Of a stretch of 64,000 nt of DNA, positions 54,845-63,155 are shown piece after piece. The notes under the pieces were generated by a model. The model saw only the letters and a list, made by a program, of their open reading frames with translations. It was not told the DNA's origin and ran no database searches. How positions within the stretch are numbered: position 1 is the first letter of the stretch; every line of letters starts with the position of its first letter. The stretch is from Flavobacterium sp. (GTDB lineage: Bacteria; Bacteroidota; Bacteroidia; Flavobacteriales; Flavobacteriaceae). The translations under genes were made by a program, and so were the position numbers. The stretch spans positions 62,001 through 126,000 of the forward strand of contig NZ_JAPZUB010000001.1 in the NCBI RefSeq assembly GCF_027533505.1, in the 5' to 3' direction.

Positions 54845-55132
54845 TTATTCTACGATTACCACCCCTTTTTGAATCAATAAATACCCATTGGCCTCTTCGC
54901 GATAGATAATGGGTTTGAGGACTTTGGTGATTTTTTTGGCTCCGGGATGTATTAAGTTGGCTTCTAGTGCCGTGTCACGTTCATCATAGGGTTGCCCTAA
55001 GGGATTTACGATTTTGTATCCCATTTCGGTGAACTCATGATGGATACGATTAAAGTTGCGCTCAAAATGGGGGAGTTGATGCTCCAATGATTTTTTTTCG
55101 ATTTCAAAAAATTGATTGATTAAGGCTTCCAT
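54845..55132 (-). CDS. Miniature GrpE-like nucleotide exchange factor
   Basis: This 95-aa protein resembles only the C-terminal part of GrpE: a short helical start, then NPLGQPYDERDTALEAN (about 43-59), ITKVLKPIIYREEANGYLLIQKG (about 68-90), and a final strand VVIVE. In GrpE the beta domain contacts the Hsp70 ATPase lobe; the long dimerising helix of GrpE is missing here. It is encoded 6 bases before the atypical Hsp70 gene and is surely co-transcribed. The GrpE-like reading is by eye and should be tested with profile searches or a structure prediction. Confidence 0.6.
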   Translation of the reverse strand: MEALINQFFEIEKKSLEHQLPHFERNFNRIHHEFTEMGYKIVNPLGQPYDERDTALEANLIHPGAKKITKVLKPIIYREEANGYLLIQKGVVIVE

Positions 55133-55211
55133 AGCGTACTATTTTCAGTCAGCAAGATACAATTTATTGTTTTTTTGTCCATCATCAATTCTGATAAATC
55201 CACGATTATTC

Positions 55212-55219
55212 TATTTTTG
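55212..55219 (+). promoter_or_regulatory. Candidate -7 element for the divergent membrane protein
   Basis: TATTTTTG matches TAnnTTTG and lies 25 bases before the ATG at 55245. No strong TTG was seen at 17-23 bases upstream. Confidence 0.4.
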
Positions 55220-55244
55220 CTATTTGCATTTAATTCCAGCCGCA

Positions 55245-56705
55245 ATGAATATTATTCGTTTGTATGAAAGTCTCACTCTCGATGCCGCACCATTACGAAC
55301 TATTTCGGAAAATGACCTCATTCGTATTGAAAAGCAAATCAACATCGCCAAGCGTCTGGATGCTTCTATCGATGCCAATGTAGCGGCCCATTTGATCGAA
55401 GCGCTTCGCCGTTATCCCGAGGCTTTCTATATCCTTACACAACAGTCTGCTTTGTATAATTTATGGGCGGGAACAACGTATCCTGATGCTCATTTTACGG
55501 CTGTCGAACCTCCCACAGATTTTGAGGCGATACATGCCCTAATACAAGCTTATTTGTTGGATGACTTGGCCTTGGCGATAGAGCAAAAAATGGCCGAAAA
55601 CAAGTTTGAAGACCTCTTAAAATTAATGGACTATCACGCCTTTTTCCCCGAGGAACTTCAGCAACGGATTTTGCGTAAATGCACCCAAAAAATCGATTTT
55701 GCGGTGAGTCAATTTCACAATTCACGCACCGATACCGCACGTATTGCTTATATTAAGACGAGTAGTTTTTACCGATTTTTAAATTTTTTCACCACGCCCG
55801 AATTAGACGATAAAATTCGAACGCTTTTAAATAGTGTTGTCGATGCGTATAATGATAAAACGCATTCGTCAGCCGATACGGTAATGGTGGCAATGGCAGT
55901 ATATAAGCCTTTTGATGAAGAATTGGAGGAGACATTAAGAAACAACCGAGATGTCGTTTTTGGAAATCCGAATACCACTTCCCGATCTACGTCAGGTTTC
56001 AATTGGCGTGTTTTTTTTGTTATTGTTTTCATCTTATTTAAAGTAGCTGTTATATCCAACCGATGTGACAATGATTCCAATACGACTCCAGTTGAATTTG
56101 AAGGGTTGAAAATAGATTCGTCTCAAGTAAAAATTGACCGTTATTACACTCAAATGCGCTTTAAAATAGATAGTTTTCAGGTGTTTTTAACCCAATTTGA
56201 TCCGTCAAAAATTACCCAAGTCAAACCCAAAGATCGTTTGGTAACAGGCAGTAATCCCTTTACTACTTTTTATAATGATCCTCCGGCAAATGCCGAAATG
56301 AAGACCTTCCAAATCATCCGGAATAAGTCGGATTATGAAGTGATTGTATTGGAACATATCGTGGTCTATGACAGTATAAAAATGCCGACCAAAGCGCATT
56401 ATATCAAACCGTTTTCTACTTTGCAACTCAATACAAGTGACCAAGCTAAACGAATTTTGAACTTTTACGCTGGACGAAAGTTGGCTTCATTTCAAGATCC
56501 AACCAAGCATTATTTTATTGGGAATCATTCGGAAGTAGAATACCGATTTAGCGTGTTGGCACCCAATGCTAAAGCACTCCTACAAGAAGATTGCCTTTAT
56601 ACAGGGACAATCGAACTCTTGGCGGAAAGAGGAGTTTTAAGAGTTACAGAAAAGGAAGGAAATTCGGTGGCCCAATCCCTACAAGATAAGGCGGTTATCA
56701 AATAA
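55245..56705 (+). CDS. Unrecognised single-pass membrane protein beside the Hsp70 genes
   Basis: I do not recognise this 486-aa protein. A helical soluble N-terminus (about 1-240) precedes one strong membrane segment (WRVFFVIVFILFKVAVIS, about 251-268) and a beta-rich C-terminal domain (about 285-486) with an acidic, Asn-rich start. Orientation is probably N-terminus in the cytoplasm, C-terminus in the periplasm. I used the ATG at 55245; the longer frame to 55116 would run into the divergent mini-GrpE-like gene. It is divergent from the Hsp70/mini-GrpE unit and may be a membrane partner or client; that is inference only. Confidence 0.65.
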   Translation: MNIIRLYESLTLDAAPLRTISENDLIRIEKQINIAKRLDASIDANVAAHLIEALRRYPEAFYILTQQSALYNLWAGTTYPDAHFTAVEPPTDFEAIHALIQAYLLDDLALAIEQKMAENKFEDLLKLMDYHAFFPEELQQRILRKCTQKIDFAVSQFHNSRTDTARIAYIKTSSFYRFLNFFTTPELDDKIRTLLNSVVDAYNDKTHSSADTVMVAMAVYKPFDEELEETLRNNRDVVFGNPNTTSRSTSGFNWRVFFVIVFILFKVAVISNRCDNDSNTTPVEFEGLKIDSSQVKIDRYYTQMRFKIDSFQVFLTQFDPSKITQVKPKDRLVTGSNPFTTFYNDPPANAEMKTFQIIRNKSDYEVIVLEHIVVYDSIKMPTKAHYIKPFSTLQLNTSDQAKRILNFYAGRKLASFQDPTKHYFIGNHSEVEYRFSVLAPNAKALLQEDCLYTGTIELLAERGVLRVTEKEGNSVAQSLQDKAVIK

Positions 56706-56728
56706 AAAACCCGACTTAAGGTCGGGGT
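56704..56728. terminator. Shared terminator of convergent genes
   Basis: CCCGAC (56710-56715) and GTCGGG (56721-56726) form a stem with a 5-base loop. On the minus strand it is followed by six T residues, so it ends the trpS transcript; it may also serve the forward gene ending at 56705. Confidence 0.7.
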
Positions 56729-56735
56729 GATTGTG

Positions 56736-57707
56736 TTATGAAAAGCCAAGTTTTTGACGTACCCGTTGCAAAACATCCGCTGCAATAGCTCCCGCTTTAT
56801 TGGCCCCTTTTGCTAAAAAGGCATCGACTTCATCCAAGTGATTCATGTAGTATTCGTAGCGTTCGCGTTCGGTTTTGAATTTTTCACAAATCAATTCAAA
56901 CAAGGCCTGTTTGGCATGTCCATAACCGTAATTGCCTCCTTCATAATTTTGACGCATTTGCGCCACTTGAGCCGCATCGCCCAATAATTTATACAAGGCA
57001 AAAACCTTACAAGTATCTGGATTCTTGGGTTCTTCAAGCGGTGTGCTGTCGGTTTCGATACGCATGATTTGCTTGCGCAGCGCTTTGTCGTCTACAAAAA
57101 TGGTAATGGTATTGTCCCGAGATTTACTCATTTTATGACCGTCGGTACCCGGAATATACTGCGTTTCTTCGTTTATGGTCGCTTCCGGGAGCACAAAGGT
57201 TTCACCCATTTGATGGTTAAAACGCGCTGCCACATCACGCGTGATTTCTAAATGTTGCAACTGATCTTTTCCAACAGGCACAAATTCGGCATCATACAAT
57301 AAAATATCGGCAGCCATCAACATCGGATAGGTAAACAATCCCGCATTGACATCTTCCAAACGATCGGCTTTATCCTTGAACGAATGCGCCAAAGTAAGGC
57401 GTTGAAAAGGAAAAAAACAACTCAAATACCACGACAATTCTGCCGTTTGCGGCACATCGCTTTGGCGGTAAAAAATCACTTTGTCGGTATCCAATCCACA
57501 AGCCAACCACACGGCTGCGGTGCTATAGGTGTTCGCCCGAAGGGTTTCCCCGTCTTTAATCTGGGTGACCGAATGCAAGTCGGCGATAAACAAAAACGTT
57601 TCGTTGCCTGGTGTTTGCGACATTTCAATGGCTGGAAGTATGGCGCCCAAAAGATTGCCTAAATGCGGGGTGCCCGTACTTTGTATGCCCGTTAGAATTT
57701 TTGCCAT
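56736..57707 (-). CDS. trpS: Tryptophan-tRNA ligase
   Basis: This class I aminoacyl-tRNA synthetase charges tRNA-Trp. The HIGH-type motif TGTPHLGN is at 11-18 and KMSKS at 192-196. The GKDQLQH block near 146-152 is typical. The length of 323 aa is normal. It starts 54 bases from the divergent acyltransferase gene, with a TAnnTTTG element at 57726-57733 on its strand. Confidence 0.97.
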   Translation of the reverse strand: MAKILTGIQSTGTPHLGNLLGAILPAIEMSQTPGNETFLFIADLHSVTQIKDGETLRANTYSTAAVWLACGLDTDKVIFYRQSDVPQTAELSWYLSCFFPFQRLTLAHSFKDKADRLEDVNAGLFTYPMLMAADILLYDAEFVPVGKDQLQHLEITRDVAARFNHQMGETFVLPEATINEETQYIPGTDGHKMSKSRDNTITIFVDDKALRKQIMRIETDSTPLEEPKNPDTCKVFALYKLLGDAAQVAQMRQNYEGGNYGYGHAKQALFELICEKFKTERERYEYYMNHLDEVDAFLAKGANKAGAIAADVLQRVRQKLGFS

Positions 57708-57725
57708 AGTTTTTCAATTGTGTCG

Positions 57726-57733
57726 CAAATGTA
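57726..57733 (-). promoter_or_regulatory. Candidate -7 element for trpS
   Basis: The minus strand reads TACATTTG, a TAnnTTTG match 18 bases before the start of trpS. No TTG was found at the usual spacing. Confidence 0.4.
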
Positions 57734-57747
57734 AACTAAAATTGCTT

Positions 57748-57755
57748 TATTTTTG
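57748..57755 (+). promoter_or_regulatory. Candidate -7 element for the first PlsC gene
   Basis: TATTTTTG matches TAnnTTTG and lies just 5 bases before the ATG at 57761, implying a leaderless or near-leaderless message if used. Confidence 0.35.
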
Positions 57756-57760
57756 GGGCT

Positions 57761-58495
57761 ATGCGCGCGTTTAAAATAATTTTTTGGACCCTTTATCGGA
57801 TTTGGTTTTACATCGTAGTAGCAGTACCTATTTTGGTATTATTCCCGTTTTTAGTGGTTTCCATTTTAAAAGAACGTTGGTACCCATATTTTTTTAAGTT
57901 GGCACGAATTTGGGCCAAATGCATACTTTTTGGCATGGGATTTCGATACAAAGTTACAGCCTTGCAAGTGCCTGAACCCGGTAAAAGTTATATGTTTATC
58001 GCCAACCACACCTCGATGACCGATATTATGCTGATGTTGGCTACGGTTCGTAACCCTTTTGTTTTTGTCGGTAAAAAAGAGTTGGCAAAGATTCCTTTGT
58101 TTGGGTTTTTTTACAAACGAACCAGTATTCTGGTCGATCGTGGCAATCCCAAAAGCCGGCATCAAGTATACCTTCGCGCCCAACGCCGTTTGCATATGGG
58201 GTTGAGTATCTGTATTTTTCCCGAAGGCGGTGTCCCCGATGAAAAGGTGCTATTGGACGAATTTAAAGACGGCGCTTTCCGTTTGGCGATTGAACACCAA
58301 ATTCCTATTGTCCCCATGACTTTTTTTGACAATAAAGAGCGTTTTTCCTATACCTTTTTTAGTGGTAGCCCCGGTAAAATGCGGGTAAAAATCCATCCTT
58401 TTATAGAAACAAAAGGACTGCCTTTGGAGGCTAAAAAAGTACTCAAAGATCAGGCGAGACACATCATTTTAACAGATTTGCAAACCAATTGTTAG
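57761..58495 (+). CDS. 1-acyl-sn-glycerol-3-phosphate acyltransferase (PlsC family), first copy
   Basis: This 244-aa membrane-bound acyltransferase has a hydrophobic N-terminus (about 5-40), the HX4D catalytic motif NHTSMTD (His83/Asp88) and the FPEGG block (153-157). The second step of phosphatidate synthesis is the usual role, but other acyl acceptors are possible. A second PlsC-like gene lies at 62.4 kb. It is followed by a REP-like element and a terminator. Confidence 0.9.
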   Translation: MRAFKIIFWTLYRIWFYIVVAVPILVLFPFLVVSILKERWYPYFFKLARIWAKCILFGMGFRYKVTALQVPEPGKSYMFIANHTSMTDIMLMLATVRNPFVFVGKKELAKIPLFGFFYKRTSILVDRGNPKSRHQVYLRAQRRLHMGLSICIFPEGGVPDEKVLLDEFKDGAFRLAIEHQIPIVPMTFFDNKERFSYTFFSGSPGKMRVKIHPFIETKGLPLEAKKVLKDQARHIILTDLQTNC

Positions 58496-58499
58496 GGCG

Positions 58500-58597
58500 T
58501 TCCCCCTCCATACTTCCGGGGTCAGGCTTTCCGTTGCAATCCGGCACCTCCGTAAACTCCGGCACAGGGATTTCCACTGCAATCCTTAACGCAAACA
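58500..58597. repeat. REP-like intergenic element, copy C
   Basis: Read on the minus strand this stretch contains GATTGCAGTGGAAATCC, a GC-rich middle, then GGATTGCAACGGAAAGCC. The inner arms AATCC (58538-58542) and GGATT (58568-58572) pair. It is an inverted relative of the copies at 27.2 and 45.3 kb and fills most of the 187-base gap between the acyltransferase and barrel-like genes. Confidence 0.65.
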
Positions 58598-58630
58598 AAA
58601 AGAGTGTCCGGCCGAGACACTCTTTTTTGT
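58598..58630. terminator. Bidirectional terminator
   Basis: AAGAGTGTC (58600-58608) and GACACTCTT (58616-58624) form a perfect 9-bp stem with a 7-base loop. A T-run follows on the plus strand and an A-run precedes it, so it can stop transcripts from both the PlsC gene and the barrel-like gene. Confidence 0.8.
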
Positions 58631-58682
58631 TACCCTCCGGAGAGTAGTAACACCACTTAACTAAATTAATAACTATTATTTT

Positions 58683-60191
58683 TTAAAACGTATACACCAC
58701 TCCCGTATACAATCCCATGAGGTAAGGTCTGAAATTTCCAGCATCACTACGATAGGGATTAAATTGGTATTTGAAAGTGGGTTCTACCCTTGCTTGCCAA
58801 TTTTTGAAAAAGCGATAATGCATGCCCAAGCCCAGGTTTCCACTAAAATGAACCGGGTTGAGGTTGGTCGCCTCTCCAATAAGGAGATTCAATGTGTTGG
58901 ATTGCAAATAGACTTCATTTTGATTCAGTACAAACGTACTCATACCGCCCAATACTTGTAATCCCCATTTTTTGGATCCAAATTGGTAGGCCAATTCTAG
59001 AGGAATTTCCAAATAACCGGTTCGTTGCACAATCGATCCTTCAAACATTTCTGTCATTCGGTTGTAGGGGCGAACGTTGTTTAGACTTTCAATTACAATA
59101 TTGGAGCCGATTGCATTTAGTGATATGTTTTGAATGCGACTGCTAACTTCAGGTCGCATATAATACATAATACCATCGGTTTCATAGCCCAAACGAACCA
59201 TGTTAACTCCCGAGCGTAGGGTGAGTTTATCGTTTAACGCATAACCAACACCCAAACCATAACTGAAATTCTCAGCGGTGTAACGCTTTTCATTTTCTGA
59301 TAAGGAGGGATCTAAAGGAGAGCCTTGCGACAACGAACTGAAGTAAATAGGGGCGAGCTGTGTGCCAACTAGCCACCTATTTAATTTCGGTTCGGAAAAG
59401 GTTTTCTTTTCTTTTTCATGTAGCAATTCTTCCAACGCATTTTTAGATTTTTCGGCCACAGCAGTGCTGTCTTTGGCCGTATGTAAAGGGGTATTGGAAA
59501 CGAGGGGTGAGGGTGTGACAGCATTGGTCACAGGGTTAGTTGTATCGGAAGGCAAGGTCTTCTCAGGATTCACCGCCAATCGTTCAGCACCAGAAGCGGG
59601 AATAGGTTGAGGAAGTTGTTGCTTTTCTGGGATAATCGCGCTGTTGTTTTTGTTTGGTTGCATTGCATTGCGATTATCCACAGCGTCTTGCGGATTTACC
59701 CTCAGACTATTTGATGGCCCATTAAAACCTTTGTTTTTCTGTTCTTTTTTTGGAGAAAAAGCAACCGCTTGGGTAGAATTCTCCTTGCTATTTATTTGAA
59801 CAGTGGGAGGTACATCAGTAGAAGAGGGGGTATTTCTTGCTGAATTTGGTGTGGTGGCTACCGCTTCGTTGCCAACGGAACTTTTGGAAGAAGAGGAGGC
59901 ATTGGGTACAGTGGGTGAAGTAGCGTTTTCTTTTCCAGGTGCGTTAACAACGGTTGGATTCATTTTAGGAATACTGGGAGCTACGGTATCCCAAAACGGG
60001 CCACGGATAAAAAGTCCGACCAAAAAGGCCGCAGCGATTCCGCTATAGAACCACCAGATAGGAATAACGCGCCGTTTCTTTTTCTCCTGAAGTTTCTCTT
60101 TGATGTTCAACCACAACGCTTCGTCGGGCTGCACCTCGAAGTCCTCGAGGGACTCTTGAAATCGCTTTTTGAATTCGTGTGGATGTTTCAT
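58683..60191 (-). CDS. Inner-membrane-anchored protein with barrel-like C-terminus, coupled to an ECF sigma factor
   Basis: This 502-aa protein has a cytoplasmic N-terminus (about 1-43, amphipathic with FEVQPDEALWLNIKEKL), one membrane helix (about 44-64) and a long Pro/Thr/Ser/Asn-rich linker (about 70-255). The C-terminal domain (about 270-502) has alternating aromatic beta strands and ends in VVYTF, like an outer-membrane beta-barrel. The first part resembles an anti-sigma factor region in position and layout. It overlaps the sigma gene by 4 bases (ATGA). A linker of nearly 200 residues could span the periplasm. The anti-sigma role is inference. Confidence 0.7.
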   Translation of the reverse strand: MKHPHEFKKRFQESLEDFEVQPDEALWLNIKEKLQEKKKRRVIPIWWFYSGIAAAFLVGLFIRGPFWDTVAPSIPKMNPTVVNAPGKENATSPTVPNASSSSKSSVGNEAVATTPNSARNTPSSTDVPPTVQINSKENSTQAVAFSPKKEQKNKGFNGPSNSLRVNPQDAVDNRNAMQPNKNNSAIIPEKQQLPQPIPASGAERLAVNPEKTLPSDTTNPVTNAVTPSPLVSNTPLHTAKDSTAVAEKSKNALEELLHEKEKKTFSEPKLNRWLVGTQLAPIYFSSLSQGSPLDPSLSENEKRYTAENFSYGLGVGYALNDKLTLRSGVNMVRLGYETDGIMYYMRPEVSSRIQNISLNAIGSNIVIESLNNVRPYNRMTEMFEGSIVQRTGYLEIPLELAYQFGSKKWGLQVLGGMSTFVLNQNEVYLQSNTLNLLIGEATNLNPVHFSGNLGLGMHYRFFKNWQARVEPTFKYQFNPYRSDAGNFRPYLMGLYTGVVYTF

Positions 60192-60730
60192 TGTAGTTTG
60201 GGCATTTTTGAACTACCGGTATGGAGTTCGATTTTTTGTTTTAAAATTAATTTTGCTCGGGATAAATTGGATTTTGAAGTCCCAACCGTAATTCCGAGCG
60301 CGTCAGCAATTTCTTGGTGACTGTACTCTTCAAACACATACAGGTTAAAAACCAGTCGATAGCGTTCGGGGAGTTCTTGCACGATACGAAATAAAAACTC
60401 GGGCGGGATACCTTCATCAATTTCGACTTCGACCTCGTCGGGGATATTTTCATCCACTACATTTAAGTAGTTTTTTTTTCGAAATTGTTGCAACAAGTAG
60501 TTTACAAAAACCCGGTGCATCCATCCGTCAAAAGAACCTTTAAATTCGTATTGCGCAATTTTGTCAAAGACCAACAAAAACCCTTCCTGAAAATAGTCTT
60601 GGGCTTCATCACGGTTGGGAACATACTTCAAACAAACCGCAAACATTTTACCCGCATACCGCCGGTACAAGTGTTCTTGCGCTTGGATGTCTTTTTTTTG
60701 ACATCCTTGTATGATTTGTTCTAACTCCAA
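60188..60730 (-). CDS. ECF RNA polymerase sigma factor
   Basis: This 180-aa sigma-70 family protein has region 2 (AEQAQDYFQEGFLLVFDKI-like stretch at about 42-60, then FDGWMHRVFVNYLLQQFRKK at about 66-85). Region 4 is at about 115-165 (LPERYRLVFNLYVFEEYSHQEIADALGI and SNLSRAK). The start is a TTG at 60730; the nearest ATG is out of frame. It overlaps the downstream membrane/barrel gene by 4 bases, a typical sigma/anti-sigma arrangement. The promoter set it controls is unknown. Confidence 0.92.
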   Translation of the reverse strand: MELEQIIQGCQKKDIQAQEHLYRRYAGKMFAVCLKYVPNRDEAQDYFQEGFLLVFDKIAQYEFKGSFDGWMHRVFVNYLLQQFRKKNYLNVVDENIPDEVEVEIDEGIPPEFLFRIVQELPERYRLVFNLYVFEEYSHQEIADALGITVGTSKSNLSRAKLILKQKIELHTGSSKMPKLQ

Positions 60731-60741
60731 CCGGTTTCATT

Positions 60742-61155
60742 TTAGTGATCCACTACAGCATCAAATTCTACATATTGATCTACGCCTTGCGCATCTTCAC
60801 CTAACCAAAATTTAAAATGGTAGGTGCCCAGTGTAGTAGGTCTAAACCGTAATACAGCGGTATACAATTCTTCATCTTGTGGACATGTATTGTTGCCGCT
60901 TTTTAGACTTTCAATGGCAACCAGCCGATTAAAGTCATGCGCTTCATAGTAAAATTGACGGAAAACATGACATTGACTGGGTAATTTAAACTTCACCGGA
61001 ATTTCTGTGATGCTGTCTTTGGCATATTGGTTTGGATTGGTTACTTCAGTAATAGCTGAAACCTGAATATAAATTGGCTCATCTTCTGAAAGGTCGCAAC
61101 CGGTAAATACCAGCCCAACAAAGAATACAACGGTTAACAGAATTTTTTTAATCAT
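60742..61155 (-). CDS. Small lipoprotein
   Basis: This 137-aa protein has a lipoprotein signal peptide ending FTGC (Cys at about residue 20). The ATG at 61155 was chosen because upstream in-frame codons lie in the recA terminator region and would bury the signal peptide. The mature part is beta-rich with conserved-looking Cys residues (about 75 and 104), which may form a disulphide. It lies 11 bases upstream of the sigma gene and may be co-transcribed with it. Family not recognised. Confidence 0.65.
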   Translation of the reverse strand: MIKKILLTVVFFVGLVFTGCDLSEDEPIYIQVSAITEVTNPNQYAKDSITEIPVKFKLPSQCHVFRQFYYEAHDFNRLVAIESLKSGNNTCPQDEELYTAVLRFRPTTLGTYHFKFWLGEDAQGVDQYVEFDAVVDH

Positions 61156-61209
61156 GGGTATTATTTTTATAGTAGGATGCATTGCCAGTGTAAAGGTTGC
61201 GTCAAGTTC

Positions 61210-61239
61210 AAAAAAAATCCCGATTTTTTCAAACCGGGA
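61210..61239 (-). terminator. recA terminator
   Basis: On the minus strand a 9-bp stem (61231-61239 with 61218-61226, one G-T pair) with a GAAA tetraloop is followed by a T-run. It separates recA from the downstream lipoprotein gene. Confidence 0.8.
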
Positions 61240-61252
61240 CTTAAATGCCAAT

Positions 61253-62257
61253 TTAATCGGCTTGCTCTTTGATAAGGTCTTTGATTTTTTGTTCCAATTC
61301 CTCAGCTAATTCGGGATTGTCTTTAATCAACAATTTCACCGCATCGCGACCTTGTCCCAACTTGGTGTCACCATAACTAAACCATGAGCCTGATTTTTTG
61401 ATGATTTCAAACTCGACGGCTAGATCTAAGATTTCACCTGTTTTGGAAACGCCCTCGCCGTACATAATGTCAAATTCAGCGGTTTTGAACGGAGGGGCTA
61501 CTTTGTTTTTTACCACTTTTACTTTGGTGCGGTTCCCCAATACATTTTCCCCATCCTTGATTTGCGATGAACGACGGATGTCCAAACGTACCGAGGCATA
61601 AAACTTCAAGGCATTTCCTCCCGTTGTTGTTTCGGGGTTACCAAACATCACTCCGATTTTTTCACGCAATTGGTTGATGAAGAACACCGTACAATGGGTT
61701 TTGCTGATGGTTGCCGTTAACTTTCGCAAGGCTTGCGACATCAATCGGGCATGCAATCCCATCTTGGAATCGCCCATCTCTCCTTCGATTTCGCTCTTTG
61801 GAGTCAAGGCTGCTACCGAGTCGATTACCACGATGTCAATGGCTCCAGAACGGATTAGGTTCTCGGCGATTTCCAACGCTTGTTCCCCGTTATCGGGTTG
61901 TGAAATAATCAAGTTTTCAATATCCACACCCAATTTGGCCGCGTAATGACGGTCAAATGCATGTTCCGCATCAATGAACGCCGCAATGCCCCCTGCTTTT
62001 TGGGCTTCGGCAATGGCATGAAGGGTCAAGGTAGTTTTACCCGACGACTCTGGTCCATAGACTTCAATAATACGACCTTTTGGATACCCATTCACCCCTA
62101 AGGCAAGGTCCAATCCCAACGAACCGGATGGAATCACTTCGACTTCTTCCACCGCTTTATCTCCCATCTTCATTACGGTACCTTTACCGTAGGTCTTGTC
62201 CAGCTTGTCTAACGTCAGCTGTAACGCTTTCAATTTTGCTTCTTTTTCTGAACTCAT
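61253..62257 (-). CDS. recA: Recombinase RecA
   Basis: This 334-aa recombinase has Walker A GPESSGKT (68-75), the IDAEHAFD block, Walker [10 protein letters not shown] (about 142-150), the [17 protein letters not shown] stretch and a C-terminal acidic helix. It is the standard single-copy repair and homologous-recombination protein. It is monocistronic, ended by a strong hairpin. No clear promoter or SOS-type operator was identified upstream. Confidence 0.98.
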   Translation of the reverse strand: MSSEKEAKLKALQLTLDKLDKTYGKGTVMKMGDKAVEEVEVIPSGSLGLDLALGVNGYPKGRIIEVYGPESSGKTTLTLHAIAEAQKAGGIAAFIDAEHAFDRHYAAKLGVDIENLIISQPDNGEQALEIAENLIRSGAIDIVVIDSVAALTPKSEIEGEMGDSKMGLHARLMSQALRKLTATISKTHCTVFFINQLREKIGVMFGNPETTTGGNALKFYASVRLDIRRSSQIKDGENVLGNRTKVKVVKNKVAPPFKTAEFDIMYGEGVSKTGEILDLAVEFEIIKKSGSWFSYGDTKLGQGRDAVKLLIKDNPELAEELEQKIKDLIKEQAD

Positions 62258-62381
62258 TTTACATAAAAATTAAAGGCTGTTAAAGCCGTAAAAGTAACTA
62301 TTTTTTCAGGACTAAATTAGTTTTCTCAAAAGTAGTTTTAAACAACGAGAAGCCGTACTTTTACAGTCAATTTTTTTTCAC

Positions 62382-63119
62382 ATGGAAAAACTGATTTCGT
62401 ATCCCATCTCTGTGGTCTATTACCTTTGTTTTGGACTAACACTGGTGATTTTCCATCCAATACAGTGGATTTGTTTTAACGTATTTGGGTATCAAGCGCA
62501 TAAAAAAAGTGTCGATTATTTGAATTGGGTATTGATTGGTTGCACCCGAATATTAGGCACGCGTTGGACATTTTATAACCGACCACAAATTCCCCATAAT
62601 GTTCCCATTATTTTCGTGGCCAACCATCAAAGTTTATTTGATATTATTGGAATTATATGGTACTTGCGCGCGCATCATGCTAAGTTTGTTAGTAAAAAAG
62701 AACTCGGAAAAGGCATTCCCTCGGTTTCCTACAATTTACGTCATGGCGGCTCGGTTTTAATTGACCGCAAAGACCCAAAACAAGCCTTACCGACCATCAA
62801 AGGGTTGAGCGAATATATTGAAAAGCACCACCGATCTGCCGTTATTTTTCCCGAAGGAACCCGAAGTAAAACAGGAGCCACGAAAAAGTTCTCTGAAAAT
62901 GGTTTGAAAATCTTATGCAAGTTTGCTCCTAACGCCGTAGTTGTGCCCATTACGATCAATAATTCATGGAAAATGACCCAATTTGGTATGTTTCCTATGG
63001 GTTTAGGAAATCACATTAAATATACAATTCACGAACCCTTGGCCGTTAAAGAGTATGACTTTGCTACACTGTTTGAAAAAACAGAACAAGCCGTTAACAG
63101 TGCCATCCTAAACTCATAA
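62382..63119 (+). CDS. 1-acyl-sn-glycerol-3-phosphate acyltransferase (PlsC family), second copy
   Basis: This 245-aa acyltransferase has a hydrophobic N-terminus (about 7-35), NHQSLFD with the HX4D pair (His82/Asp87) and the FPEGTRSK block (156-163), which is closer to the canonical PlsC than the copy at 57.8 kb. It ends within an ACTCATA tandem repeat (63111-63148), so its last codons are part of the repeat. The desaturase gene follows after 36 bases, suggesting a lipid-synthesis pair. Confidence 0.93.
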   Translation: MEKLISYPISVVYYLCFGLTLVIFHPIQWICFNVFGYQAHKKSVDYLNWVLIGCTRILGTRWTFYNRPQIPHNVPIIFVANHQSLFDIIGIIWYLRAHHAKFVSKKELGKGIPSVSYNLRHGGSVLIDRKDPKQALPTIKGLSEYIEKHHRSAVIFPEGTRSKTGATKKFSENGLKILCKFAPNAVVVPITINNSWKMTQFGMFPMGLGNHIKYTIHEPLAVKEYDFATLFEKTEQAVNSAILNS

Positions 63120-63148
63120 CTCATAACTCATATTCATAACTCATAATT
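63111..63148. repeat. Short tandem repeat at the plsC-desaturase junction
   Basis: About five copies of a 7-base unit (ACTCATA or a near copy) run through the end and stop of the plsC gene into the intergenic space. It is low-complexity and could vary in copy number. Confidence 0.65.
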
Positions 63149-63155
63149 ACGTATA

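Noticed and set aside
55116..55244. Longer N-terminus for the one-TM protein beside the Hsp70 genes
   Set aside because: The extension overlaps the divergent mini-GrpE-like start and the candidate promoter; the ATG at 55245 is better placed.
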